This document shows, one piece after another, positions 24,701 to 37,163 of a DNA stretch of 64,000 nt. How positions within the stretch are numbered: the first letter of the stretch is position 1; each line of letters begins with the position of its first letter. The position numbers and the translations under genes were made by a program. The DNA is from Cyanoderma ruficeps (lineage: Eukaryota; Chordata; Aves; Passeriformes; Timaliidae): positions 10,694,286 to 10,758,285 of the forward strand of contig VZDJ01000174.1 in the NCBI GenBank assembly GCA_008694505.1, read 5' to 3'. The notes beneath the pieces are model-generated. The model was not told where the DNA came from. It saw only the letters and a program-made list of their open reading frames with translations, and ran no database searches.

Positions 24701-27700
24701 TATCTGCCATCTTCTTATTGAATGAGTAAGAGAGAATGTGGAAGGAGCTACCTGGCCCTGCACTGTCCTGCAGCCTTACCTGCTAGCCTCTCCAGTTCCT
24801 CATGAGGGGTAGATCTCAAGCTGCTTGACCGACTTCCAGAACGACTGGGATTAGAAAACCACCTGCTGAACCTGCTGGCAGACACTGAACCTTCCCCCAG
24901 CACATCCTCTATCATCTAAGGGAGGGAAAAAAGAAAAGGACATAAGCAAGATCAGCAACATCTCTGAGAAGCTTTACTGTGCAAGCAAGATTCTTCTGCT
25001 ACAGACAGCTAGAGATGCTGCTGCCAGAGTTTCAAAGCTTTGATCTGCTTTTTCCCTGCAGTAAACACAACCCAGTGCGCATCTCTAACACCAAATATTT
25101 ACTCACAGTAAAACTCTGACTGAAAAAGCACAATCAGAGCATCCAACTACATCATTTTAAAGTGGAAGTGTCAAAGGAAGCCCAAGTATTTAAAAACATG
25201 TGCATTATAAAAATGTAACTGAAACCAAAGCTTCTCCTATCCTGCAGGACAGTACCCCGTTAAAGCCTGGCTCGAGAGGCTCAGATACAGTTTCAGGCAA
25301 CATGCTTTCCTTTAGACAAAAGGAAAAGCAGCTTCTTCCTCTCAGAGAAATTGTTTTTTTCTGAAACAAGGAGCACTCAACACTATTTACAACAGAAAAA
25401 AAATAGTACTGCTCCATTTGTTTTGATTGTTTGACTCTAACATATTAGAAGAATTAAGACAAGAAATGTACAAACCTATGATAACTTGTCAGCGGTATCA
25501 CCAGTACAAAGAAACTCACTTTTATGACAAGTTATAACATCTGCCCACCTGTTTCATCAGCAGGTATTTTCACTTGGGAACTCCCTGCTTTTGAAAGGAG
25601 TCACCACCTTGCACATGTGCTGAAAATCAGATTATCAAGTCTAAAGAAACCATTTACAACTTCTATAGGGAGAAGGAACTCTCCTCCATGCATTTACCAA
25701 ATTACTGGCACCATATGACGACTCTTTTCTAATGCAAGCAGCTTGTCCACATTAAAGATTAGGTCAGAAGTCTTTTTTTTTTTAACTTTAGCATTTCTAA
25801 ACCATGTCAGATCTGTTGGTTTGCAGTCAGAACACAATTTTTGACTTTTGACTGAATTGGTAGGTTGCGTTTATCCAACACAGGAGTAATAGTTCTAAAA
25901 AATTAATTAACCTTTTAAAGGTTAAAGAAATAAAGATTCAAATCCTTTCAGACATACATCCTTTCAGACACATTGCCACCAGTGTCTCCAGGCTCACTGC
26001 CTGCCAGGAATTCTGCACAGAAGATCTGTTTGCTGCAGTTCCCCGACTTAGATAGAAAAGGCTGTCTTCAACCAGGCTAAATTTCTATAGTAAATCTTCT
26101 CTGAACATATCTTTAATAATTCCAGAGAAGATCCATTCAGAATGTCAGTTTTGGGCCTTCAAGTAGTGACCAAAAGAAAGGAAAAACAGTCAGCTAGTTT
26201 GCCTCAAACAGTTTGGAGATGGAGCCAGACCCAGGGGTAACACTTAGGCAGAAACATCCTAACACCCCAAGGCTAAATCTCTGCAAATTCATCTTAAACT
26301 CACACACTTCATAAAGAAACTTCCACAAAGCAAGAACTTTTAGCTTTCACAGAATGCAGCTGCAGCAAAAATGCTTCTCATGAATATACCCAGTCTCAAA
26401 CCCCAGAAAACTCACTGAAGCCAGGCCAGGAACACTTTTATCCAAGTTAAAGAACTCATTGAAGTCAAACTCTCCTGGAGCTGGTTCTTGTAAAACAGCT
26501 TCTCTAGGAACTTCTTGATCTGCTGGAGTTTCATTGGCAAGGACAGTTTGCACTTCATCCTCTTCTGCCACTCCACCATTGCATTCTATGCCTTGAAAAG
26601 AAAATGAAGTGACTGCTGAATCACTGGATTTGACTGTTTCCTGTGGGAATGTGCCTGACAGCCAATGCCCAGGGGCCAGAGGCACAGCCCCGAAGGAACC
26701 CAGCCCCAGCTGATACCTCCTCAGTGACACTGTGCTGGCTCCTGCAAGAGCAAACAGCACCCACTGCACCTCCTAGCACAGAGCCTCTAGTCTGGTGAGG
26801 CTATCTGGCCCAACAGAATAAGAACTGCCACTGAACTGTGCACAAACAACTGCATCCTGACCAGCCCGGGCTGTGATGCCACACCAATCACATACAGCTG
26901 CTGCAGAAAGCCAACAGCTGCTGCTGCTTTTCCATCAAGGATCCTTTGGCAGCTCCTGCCTTCTTGACATGGGTCCTTAATAGTCAGCACATGACAAATA
27001 CTGCTTCTCCTCCTTCATCAGGAGCAAGGCACTTCCCACTTTAAAGGCTTCTCAGCAAGCTTGCACAGGGCACTGCAAACAAGTTGTGACATGGCCACAA
27101 ACTCCTGTGCTTGGAACTGCACTACAATCCAGTTATGGAGTCTACCTCCAGAATTTCTAGCACTAAAAAGTCATCTCTCTTGCCACACAGCATTTTTTTT
27201 CAATAATTCAATGACTGCACAAAAATTCAAGTCTCCAAATTCAGTTTAAATCTGTGTTACTGGCAGCTGTATGCCCAGATCAGTGTTCCTAATGTTAGTA
27301 CTATCATAAGGAAAAAAAAATATTTCAAGTATCTCAGAGCACTAACTGAATTTAAACAGAATCTTCAGCACCCAGCAGGATATATGGACAAGAACTTTAG
27401 AATAACCTATCAACCTCTGATATCATTCAACATCCATACAAGGTTTTTTCCCAGCCTCTCAATCCTGCCTCTCTTTGGGGAAAAAAAACCCAACAATTTA
27501 TCATCTAATTCATCTTTCAGATTAAAAATACCATTATAGGCTTTACATCTCATGCTTCAGGATGACCAAAAGCTCTGCAAGTTTAAGATAAAGGTTTTCA
27601 TTTACACTTGTCTGGATCTGTAACAGTCACCTCTACACCCAGCACTCTGCCCCATTAGCAAACCAAGCAGAGCTTTTGTGAAATGTGCCCTTACCTTCTT

Positions 27701-30700
27701 TCAGTGAGGCCGTGCGTCGCCTCGTACGTTTTCTCCCTTTGTGATCTTCCTCCAAAATTTTATCATCAAATCCTGTGAGCTCAATGGTTTCAGACTGACT
27801 CGTAGGCCCAGCAGAGAACCACTCAGGCTCCTCTTCAGTGTAGGAATCATTCCTTCTTCGCTCTCCAAAGACACGTTTGCTGTCACCAAATTCCCTCTGA
27901 AGGGGGATATTAAAAACATTAGCATTAATAAAATGCTAAAGGTTCTTCCTTGACTTCCACCTTTCACACCAGTTCTGGGTATTTTTAAATGTGTATACAA
28001 CCTCCCTGTACACTCTCTAAGCTTTCAGATTTTAAGCTTCATAGCTGAATTGCTGCTTCATTACACCAAAAGCTATCAATCTGCAAGTGCTTCTATAAAT
28101 TCAGTTTTGCAGCCTGAGAGTTAGCAGTTCCTCTTTTCTTTCAAAAGGTATTAAAAAAAGCTTGAAAGCATGGAAACCTCCCATCTGCTGAGGTTAAAGA
28201 CAATGCTTGCTGATGGGTCAAGAACTGCCAGGTCAAGAACTACAAAGGAACTATTCAACTTTTGAATCTCTTGCTAGTCAAAGTCAGCCACAGGCAGGGT
28301 TTGTCTGATAAACACTATTACATGCATCCCTATGGAGCTCCCTGAAGCCATGTAACTAAGCTTTGAAGCACTAAGTGCTCACCCTTCACTCCCTAAGAAC
28401 GAAGGGCCTGCTTGCACAGAACACTTAACTGCTGCATGCAGCCCACCTGCCCCCGCTGCTTTTAGTGCCAGGCGTCCAAACCCCCTGATTTAAAGTGCAA
28501 CGAGGACAAGAAGGAACAAACCCTGAAGCGTTTATCCTTGTAGTCCCTGTCCCGATCCCGGTCCCTGCCATCTCTGGAGTCACCCCCGCGATGGTCCTTG
28601 TCGAAGTTCCTGGAGGAGATGATCCTGCCGCTGCCGATCCTGCGGCCGCCGATGACACGGACGCCGTCGCTGTCCTTCTCCAGGGGGCTCCCGGCCCGGC
28701 GGGAGCTGACCGAGGCCGTCACATGGCAGCCGCCGCCAAAGCTCCGCCTCTGGGGACTCAGCACCACATCCAAGTCATCTTCCTTCACTCGCTCCCTCGG
28801 ATCTGCAAGTCAAGGACCACACAAAAAGCGTTACATTTAATGGATTAGTAAAGACAAGGGAGTTGTCTGTACAGCAGCCTTCTGTTCCATAGCCTTGTTG
28901 CTATCCCAGGGCTTTTAAAGGAAAATGCTCGTGATTTATTTCTGTGAAGCTGATCTGGCTGTACCACAGGAAGTGCAAAGAAAAAATTTACAGCTGGGTA
29001 TTGAGGAACTAGTGCGGTCTCCTAGGAAGTACCTGGTTGCCCACTATAGACCTTCTAAGTACTCAGCCTTGAGCTGCAGGGAAATTGTCCCAGCACTTGC
29101 ACTTTAGTTCTGTATTCACCATTACAAGGCAAGAACAGGAGGATATAACTGACTCTTGCCCAGGCTTGTTCTCAGCTAACAGTCATCAAAGAGCCAGCTA
29201 TAAACTAGTTGGAACAATCAAGATTTCTTTGACACTCTTCCTATGCAGTCAAAAGATTTTCAGAGCCTTTGTTTTATCTCCATTGTGTTATCCCAACAGA
29301 AAAGTTTTGCCAAAAGCCCAGGTTCATTTTGAGCAACGTGCTGTACAACACTCACCTACTATCCTACGCATAAGAGAAGTCCGGTCTGAATCCAAATCTT
29401 TTTTAAAGCTTTCCACTGGTGAAGTCCTTCCTGAAGTTGGATATAAAGATGCATGCCACTTCTCTGGATCCCAGACACCATCACTAGGAAAATAAAATTG
29501 CAGGATTGTTTGCTACCTTGTAGTCTAATAGATACTTCATAATGCTGCTGGAAACCTAGAATTCACCGGTTAGCAACCTGTGCAAGTGAATTATCTCTCA
29601 TACTCAACTTACTATGGTTTATTACTTCACACATAGTATTTGGATCTCTTATGTAACAGCAAGGAAGTATAGTACCCAGTATCAGATTTTAAAAGACTAG
29701 TTGTTGGTGAAGCTTGCCTAGTACACTGAAAAACAGTTCAAGTAGATCACGTGGTGCTGCTCTTAAGCATTAGAATAATTTTACCTCAATCTCATGCTTA
29801 TATAATAAATTCATCTGAACAGTAAAGAAACTGCTGCAAAATAAACTTACAAACACCAGCCAAGAACACTCACCTCCATTTTTTATTGAGCTACAGTGAC
29901 AACATGGGAGAGTAACCCACTAAGCAAGGGAGCTCCTTACAGCCTGACCCAGTCTGTACTACACACCCGTCTACCTTCTTGGTGCTTTTGCCTGCAAGTT
30001 TCTAAGACTTGTGTTGTGTGAAGTTATGAGATCCAGCAGAAAATAATCTCTGTTCAAAGAACAAAATCCCTGGCCAGAGCATTCAGCCTTTCCTAGTAGA
30101 TTAGTACTTCTGAAAACTGGATTCTGTAGCAGTCTGAACTTTGTAGCACATATACCTTCCATCAACATAAGAGCACTTCTTAGCTAAGGGGTTTTTGCAA
30201 TTTAAACTTTTACTTTGAAAGAAATGCATAAAGCCTTTGCATAATCAAGAAAATACCTGTCATATTTTTCAGAAAGACAAGAAGGTCTTTTCTTAGAGTA
30301 AGGACGCTCTTTAATATCCAGCAGTTCCTCCTAGAAAAAAAAAATTAAAAATCAAGACTAGTTTAGATTAACACCCAGACAAGATTTAAGCGACTCAAAC
30401 CATCTATTCCAGACTGCCTATTCAATTTAGTGTTTTAATTTGACAGCACAAGTTTCCCAATATGTTATTTCATAACCTGTGAAATACAGCACTGAACATT
30501 TGTATTTCAGCTGTTCTACCAGTGGCCACTGACCAAACACTTATTGGAAGCACTAAGCCTTACTAGGCCAGGCTCAGCCCTTGTGAACACTCCAAGGCTG
30601 TTCACACCATAAATGTTTACATATTCACTTCCCTGGATAGCTCAGCTCATGAGCAACACAGGCATCATGGACACCAGAGCTGGTGAGTTCTCAAGAAGAA

Positions 30701-33641
30701 ATCAAAATTGCTGTGGTTAATGCTATATAAGGATCAGCAGGTAAAAAAAGCATTAGCACAATTCCAGTTACTGGTGTAGATCAGGAAATTCTAGACAAGC
30801 TTTCCATTTCTGACCACTACCAGCTCCAAGATATCGTAATATTGTGTTAGACAATTACCCATTCCACCCAACACCATATCAATGCCGAATGATAACTTGT
30901 TTCCCACTTTCTCCCAGCTTTGAACAGCCCTTAGTTTACCACTGCCCACCCTGAGCAGTCAGACACTTGACTGGCAACCAGTGCAGTCTCACTGCAGTTT
31001 GCTATGCTCAGAAAGCATTATTAACGGTGTGACCATCAGTGCTTTAAATCGACATTAACTCTGCTGCAGTGAAGATGCACATTTCCATTCACACTTACTC
31101 ATTCTCCCAAGGTCCCCTTCCTTCAACCTGCCTCACTCCCAACTGTACTGAACTGATTCAGAACCGTGCACAGACCAGTGGGCAGCTGGAAGGATAAAGA
31201 AATCCTTACAGCAGACACCATAATCAGCCAAACTGAAAGAAATCTCTTTATCTTTTGCCCCCAAAAATACAATATCCTTCAGAACTTTTACATTGTTTTT
31301 TCCCACGTGATTAAAATCAGTTCATTAACTATGTGAGTTCGACCCTTGTTCTAGATGGCAGTTTGGTAGCCAGACAAAACATTAACATCCACCCCAAGCA
31401 TCACCCTGTATTAGACCTCAGCAAAAAGAGCTCCATTAAAGGGAGCCTGGCCTCCCTGCCCAGAGTGTCCCAAAATAAACCTCAGTCTGTGAGGAACATC
31501 AGTGCTGTGATACTGGCAGAGCCTGACGCAGATACAAGTATTAACAGCCCTGTCCATCATCAGATTGGGAATGGGTTGTTTTGCTGGCCACGAGAGGGAG
31601 TCTACAGGCTCTCATTCACATCCTATCACAATTCTTCCACTCAAGTGAGGAAAATTTGAATTGTTTCTCGCCTTTCATTCATTAGCTGTGCACCCTTGCA
31701 GGAACAGATTCCCAAGAACTAGAAAAGGCACAGAATAAACTGTACAGCACTCCTGTAACAGAAGAGATAAATGCTGGCACTTCCACATGTGAGGTTTTAT
31801 GTTTAATTCACACACATTCTAAGCAGGCTGGGGGGAAAAGTGTGCTTGGCTATTATCAAACAGTTCAAAGCAAAAACCTTAGAACTACTCATAGTATGAG
31901 CCAGATGCTTTCCTAGTGGTAGTAAGTGAATATAAACCACTAAAGGAAATCACTCCCCTTTCCAAATCAGCAGCACATACCCCAAAACAGTGTTCCCTCA
32001 ATCCCTAATTAGTAGGAAACCGGAACACAAGAAAATTCCCTACAATGTTGATTACCTCACCACCTCAAAATATTTGAGCTGTAACATGTAGAGAAACCCT
32101 ATGATGCAAAGTATTTTAACACAGACTGATTTCTGGTATTTCTTGATTTAGGCTCCTTGGAAACCAACTGATAAACAAGATTAGGCACCTTCTGGCACTA
32201 GTTCTGCAACTTTATCCTGGTCAGAACTACTGAATTAACAAAACTGAAGCTACAAATGCATTTTGTAAGCAGCCACCACCAGCATGGGCTGAACATTGCC
32301 TAAAAAGCTGAGCAGAAATTGAAGCTGCATTCATTTACTACACAAGAAGAGTTAGGCTAGACTGAAAGGAGAATAGAGGCCAGTTTTTCAGCAGGGCAGT
32401 TTTAAAAGCAGCTGCTCTCTTTCACTTAGCAGTTAACTGACTAACTAAGTCTGAATAACAGCATACATGCATCCTCAAAAGTTAAGGGCACATCTTTTCT
32501 AAAAAGTTAGAGAGGTTTAGAAAGCTGTACTATTCCCAAGAAGTTTTGCCAGTTCTGAAGTACATGGTTTATTGTTGATGTCTACTTAAAATAAGCCAGA
32601 GCTCTACTATCTCAACAGAACAGAGCCACAATGATAATCTTTTTTTTCTTTAAAAAACAACCTACTAAAAAGCCAACAGCTCCAAATTCCTCAAGAAAGA
32701 TAACACAGTCAGCAACAGTAAACTATCTCACCCTGTTCCACACTTCAGACCATTTGCTGCGAAGTATCTTAACAGCTTTTCACAAAGCCATGACCACCTG
32801 TTCCCACAGCTTGTAGCCATGGGAAAATCAACCACCATTACAGACTCTTTCCACAGGCACTTTTCACCAGTGGCACCAAAACCCCAAACAAAATCTGAAT
32901 CCTAAGCCCCACAGCATATTAAGCCCACTTAGTACTGGAACAATCTTTCCTTTTTAAAGTTATTTGGCTCTTCCACTCACACATACATATTTCGGCATCA
33001 TAGTTAAACAAAAGCACCTGTGTTAATGTTTTAAGGGTAAGCATTGATTGGAGTCACAATTGCTTAAGCTTCCAGCAACCAAATATGAGCAACTCTAAGG
33101 TTACAAAAAACATCCAGTGAACATATGAGAGGTCCTGATAATACCTAGTGTCCCACACCTTCCTAGGAAATGGCACCTACTGCAAGGGAACATTTCGGTC
33201 AACTTCTTAAAAGAACACAGCTGAAAGCAGAACTACGAAGTGCTCGAGAAAGCTGGTAGAACAACATACTTCAGTCTCTGCAATAACCTCTCAGCACACG
33301 TTGTGGGGTGCTCAGATATTAAAATAAGGTGGTGGGAAATAAAAGCATATCGAGGACAAGATTGCACAATTGCATCACATTTAACAAGCTGCTCGTTTGA
33401 TACCACCTTGCAAATCCTAATCCAAGCAAAGGCTTTTCAGCTTTCACCTCACTGATTCCCTCTCACAGGAGCCTCCACCTCCCACTCTACTCCTGCGACC
33501 AAAAGTTCCACGCACAACTCAGAGACCAAAAGAGAGTGAGCTGACCTTTGTGTAACGATGTGGGTATTTAGTTGTAATTCTGTTCAGCTCCAGAAAAGCA
33601 TCGCCATTTTCAGCTTCTGTTGCACCTCCTCTTTTATCCAT
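15701..33641 (-). CDS. EIF4ENIF1: EIF4ENIF1, eIF4E nuclear import factor 1 (4E-T)
   Basis: 4E-T is a nucleocytoplasmic eIF4E-binding protein of P-bodies that links eIF4E to DDX6 and CCR4-NOT and represses bound mRNAs. Coding exons, 5' to 3': 33641-33546, 30330-30257, 29483-29356, 28802-28522, 27896-27695, 26591-26416, 24915-24780, 24444-24265, 22391-22162, 21328-21257, 20898-20715, 20270-20191, 19835-19696, 19521-19437, 18374-18242, 17151-16807, 16606-16442 and 15927-15701. Phases close to 977 aa (human 985). Visible motifs are the eIF4E-binding YTKEELL at 30-36, the DDX6-binding segment IELTGFDDKILEED near 220, the basic NLS KGRKRTRRR near 246-254, the leucine-rich NES region VDILEMLQKAKVDLKPLL near 394-411, and the conserved end SVDELEYRQ. 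The first 25 residues diverge from mammals. The exon ending AGG before gtttgt uses a weak donor. It shares a promoter island with SFI1. Confidence 0.97.
23010..23044. repeat. TA/CA microsatellite in an EIF4ENIF1 intron
   Basis: The run TATATGCATATATATACACATATATATA lies between the exons at 24265 and 22391. It is a simple repeat and probably polymorphic. Confidence 0.75.
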
Positions 33642-33669
33642 GGTTACTTCAAAGCCTTTGACCGCGGAG
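33546..33669 (-). other. EIF4ENIF1: EIF4ENIF1 start-codon exon
   Basis: The acceptor gttttaattag precedes 33669. The exon carries 28 bases of 5' UTR and the ATG at 33641-33639 in the context aaccATGg, then ends at donor gtcagc. It encodes residues 1-32, including the tyrosine that opens the eIF4E-binding motif, which is completed by the next exon about 3.2 kb away. Confidence 0.85.
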
Positions 33670-33779
33670 CTAATTAAAACAAAACCAACCCGTCAGATTC
33701 CAAGACGCACCTTTCTAGAGGGTGCATTTTCTTTCCAGCCTGACTCAGTTTAGCACTTGGGCACCGCAAAGTAGAGCCG

Positions 33780-35000
33780 CGCTCCCCAGAAGCGCCGGTC
33801 CCCTCCCAACCCTGCCCCATCCCCCGGCCCAGCCAGGCGGCTCCCGCACAAGGGTCCGAGCGGCTCCGGCAGCGCGGCCGGCCCTGCCCCGCGCTCAGCG
33901 GCCTCAGCACAGGGAACATCGGTGTGCGGGCACGGCCGGGGCCCCGCGTGGCCGCCGGGACCCGCACCCCCACACACCCCGCGGGGCCCTCAGGGATCGG
34001 GCGCCGCTCGCCCTGGGGCGCAGGGGCAGCGCGGCCCGGGCGCCGTCCCGAGGTGCCGGAGCCGCGGAGCAGGGGGGGGGGAACGGCGGCAGCGGGGCAG
34101 GTGACTCAGCGGATCCCCGCCCGGCCGCACTCACCGGCGGGTGTCCCGCGCCGCTCCGCTCCGCTCAAGGCCTCAGCGCCGCCCGCGGCGTTTCCTGCTC
34201 CGGCCACCGGCCCCACTTCTCCCCCGCCCGCCCCCAGCCGAGGGGGCCGCACGCGCCCCGGGCCGGCGCTGCCGCCGCCACCACCGCCGCCCCCCCAGCC
34301 CCGGCCGCCCCGCGCGCCGCCGCCGCTCCCGCTCCGCCCGGCGCCGCCTCCGCTCAGCCGCCGTAGCCGGGGCCTCGCGCCGCCCGCTCCGCACCCATTT
34401 AACGCCCCGCGCGCAGGCGCGTCGGGCGCGCGCGCCGGGGGCTCCCCCGCCCGCCGCCTGACCGGGAATAGGCGGCGGGAGGTTCTGAGGGCGGCGGGGG
34501 CGCGCGCCCGCCCCGTGTCCCCGCCGCCGGCCGCCCGCGGAACCGGCGTCTCACCTTGCGAGCGGTGCGGTGGGTGAGAAGAGGCGTGGGGCTCGGCGAG
34601 GGCCTGCAGGCAGTCTGGGAGGGCAGCCCTGCGGGGGAGGCGGCCGCCGGCGGGATGCGGTGCGCGCCATGTGCGGGGCGGCAGCGGGATGGGCCCGTCC
34701 CTGTCCCGGGACTGTCCCGGGACTGTCCCCGTGCCCCCGTCCCCGTCTCTCCTCAGAGGGAGCGCGGGGTGAGAGAAGGGCGGGAAGCGGCGGGGCGATC
34801 GCGGCTGAGATGGCGGGCGCTCCCCCTGTCCCCGCGCGTTCGCCGTGGTCAGTGGCGGGCTCGGGGGGGCTGCCCCGGGGAGCGCGCCTTGGCGTCCCGG
34901 CGTGCGCGGCCCGGCTCCCGCGGGGGACAGCGGCGGTCCGGCCGGGCCTCCGCCGCTGCCCCGCCGGCAGTGTGAGCGCACGGTCCCGGTGTGCTCAGCC
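33780..35000. promoter_or_regulatory. Bidirectional CpG-island promoter of EIF4ENIF1 and SFI1
   Basis: About 1.2 kb of very GC- and CpG-rich sequence separates the two divergent genes. On the minus strand there are two candidate non-coding first-exon donors for EIF4ENIF1: CCGCCG|gtgagt (exon edge 34135) and GCAAG|gtgaga (exon edge 34555). SFI1 transcription should start on the rightward side, but its first exon could not be fixed. No TATA box is seen. Long open frames across the island on both strands are composition artefacts. Confidence 0.7.
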
Positions 35001-35871
35001 CACACCGGGCTCCTGTCAGTTCGGAGTCTGGCATTCCCGTGGGTGCAGTGAGCGGAGCAGCTTATTCCCAGGCATCGGGAAAGTCTTTCAGTTTTTGGTA
35101 AAAAGGAGCAGACATTGTTTTCAACATCAGTTTGAGGAATTTACTGAGCGAGATCGCCTGCTCCGTTTGCCCACAGTTCAGTCCCCAGGACTTGCATCCA
35201 TTCTGCCACAGGAACCCAGCGGGGCCACAGGGTTTCCAAACACCTTGGGCAGAGAGGTCTGTGTAGGAACAGCGAATTTCGTGTAGGATCCGAATAAAGC
35301 GAATAAAATGTTGTCTTCCCTGATCTCTAATGAAGTTGAACACCAGTGTTAATATCTGGTTACCTGTGGAATGAGAGAAATACATGAGAAACAAACATTT
35401 ATCACTTTTTTTCTTGACAAAGTGCTGCATTATTAATGAAACAGCGCTGTAACTATTGCCGAGTCTCTTGAAGCCAACTACTTTCCAAACAAATACACAG
35501 GGAGACTCCATAGCAACCAGAGGGCCACTAGCCTCGAGCTGAGTAGCTATTAAGAGATGCCGTAGGCTTTGAGAAGGCCTGAACTGTGTTGTATTTCACT
35601 GTCACCTTTGTGCGCATCGCTGTTGTGAGGTAAAACGGGTTTTTTGGCTCCCAAAGGCACATCTGCCGCAGGTGCCTGTTACTCGATGCTCACAGCAGAA
35701 ATGTCCAGTGGCACAGAAGCGGCAGAACACAGCTTTTTTCCCCAAGTGCTGCAGCAGCTCCTTGTCAGTGCTGTTCAGCCCTTCTCCCTGCGCGGGTGGG
35801 TCCGTGCCTGCGGTCGGTAAATCGCGGTCACACCGGGGCCGTGCCCGGGCACCGGGACACCGCTCGGCCCC

Positions 35872-36036
35872 GCCCCGCCGCCTGGGGGCGCTGTCCCCAG
35901 CCCCGCCGCCTGGGGGCGCTGTCCCCCAGCCCCGCCGCACAGGGGCGCTCTCCCCAGCCCCGCCGCCTGGGGGCGCTGTCCCCCAGCCCCGCCGCACGGG
36001 GGCGCTGTCCCCACCCGGCCGCACGGGGGCGCCCCC
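35872..36036. repeat. Tandem GC-rich array of six CTCF-like units
   Basis: Six copies of a 27-30 base unit are present. Each contains CCGCC(T/A)GGGGGCGCT or a close form such as CCGCACGGGGGCGCT, followed by GTCCCCAGCCCCG. The cores begin near 35879, 35907, 35937, 35964, 35994 and 36021. The core differs from the vertebrate CTCF consensus CCASYAGRKGGCRS mainly at the A. All units have the same orientation. Confidence 0.85.
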
Positions 36037-36362
36037 GCGCCCGCTGAGGGGCTGGGCGGGGGCGGGAAGCGCCCGCCCGCCCCTCAGGGCGCTGGTGGTC
36101 TCGTCCTGCTGTTTTCTCGCCTTTGCAGTGGGTTTCCCCGGTGCTGCCCTCCCGACTCGTGTGCCGGTGCCGCAAACGCCGGTCCCGGGATCCGTGGTGC
36201 CCTCAGCAGGGCGGGAGCGCTGCCGCGGTCCCTCACGGCGGGGTTGTGGAGCGGCGTCGTATGGGTCTCCAGTGTTTGTCCATAAGCACAAAACGCGTTT
36301 AGGGTATAGTTACCTGCTGAAAAGAATCTCGTGCAGTAAAACTCCAGAAAAATCTTACAGGG

Positions 36363-36490
36363 TTTTGGTTTTTTTATTTTTTTGAGTTTGATTGGTTTGG
36401 TTTCCCGTGTTTGTAGTTCGTTTAGGTTTTTTGTTTTTTTGGGTTTTTTTTTTTTTTNTTTTTGGTGGTTTTTTGGGGTTTTTTTTGGTG
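36363..36490. repeat. T/G-rich low-complexity run containing an N
   Basis: This is a homopolymer-rich stretch of T runs broken by G, with an undetermined base at 36458. Length errors in this segment are likely. It lies in SFI1 intron 1. Confidence 0.8.
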
Positions 36491-37125
36491 TCACACCCTA
36501 ACCAATGCTTGTAGAAAAATCCACTTTAGTTCTCACACTTAGGAGGTGATGCCTGGCCATAATTCCAGGTGCTTTTCTCTTCCCGGGACCTTTGGAAGTC
36601 GCAGGGTCCCGTGCATGGAGAAGTTCTCTCTGGAGCCAGGTGGAACTCATTGTTCTCATTTCTAAGTGCTTGTGAAGGAGAGGAACATAGTATTAAAAAA
36701 ACCCCAAAGGGATGAAAAGGAGTCAGCTGCTGATGGTGTCACTCTTGGTTATTAATTTATTTTTAAGTAAGGGCACGTAACTTGGAATAGTTTACTTTTT
36801 ACAGCACCTTTCTAGCACATTTTTGTTTAGGTGGGCAGAATTGCTGCCTTAGGTTTCAAATGGTTATAACTTTATTACCATAAGATTAAGCCAGCACAGT
36901 GTTGCTAAGTGAGGCACACAGATGCTTTTCATGTTAAACATCTGGAATTGCATTGTGCTGTTTGGGTGCAGGTTGTCTGAGTGGAAGTCATGTCATTTCG
37001 ATGATACAGACTGCATTTAGCATCGATCCGTGGGATGGATTCATTACAAGTAACAGGCACCAATTTATTCTTTGTCCAAAGTTGATAAACAACATTGCAG
37101 AGCAGAGAGTGCCTTTGTGCTGCAG

Positions 37126-37163
37126 GCTTGGAACTACAGTGAAATGGAGAAATTCAGGAGCAG
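37126..37163 (+). other. SFI1: SFI1 start-codon exon
   Basis: The acceptor ttgtgctgcag precedes 37126. The exon contains ATG at 37144 in the context gaaATGg, encodes MEKFRS plus two bases, and ends at donor gtaagc. Phase 2 matches the next exon at 39088. The similarity of MEKFRSR to the mammalian SFI1 start decided this choice. Confidence 0.7.

Larger units (their letters stand above)
35000..37125 (+). other. SFI1 5' region and intron 1 (non-coding)
   Basis: No coding exon is supported between the CpG island and the SFI1 start exon. The stretch holds the tandem GGGGGCGCT array at 35872-36036 and a GC-rich block to about 36250. A T/G-rich low-complexity run with one ambiguous base follows at about 36363-36490. 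A non-coding SFI1 exon may be hidden here. Confidence 0.45.

Noticed and set aside
31333..31659. 108-codon plus-strand frame in EIF4ENIF1 intron sequence
   Set aside because: Composition is ordinary intronic, there is no ATG context or domain, and the length is within chance for 64 kb.
33722..35286. Long GC-rich open frames, up to 299 codons, around 34-35 kb
   Set aside because: This is the shared EIF4ENIF1/SFI1 CpG island. The frames overlap on both strands and match no part of either protein.
35602..36494. Open frames over the GGGGGCGCT array
   Set aside because: The repeated peptide follows the DNA repeat unit, and there is no start or splice evidence.
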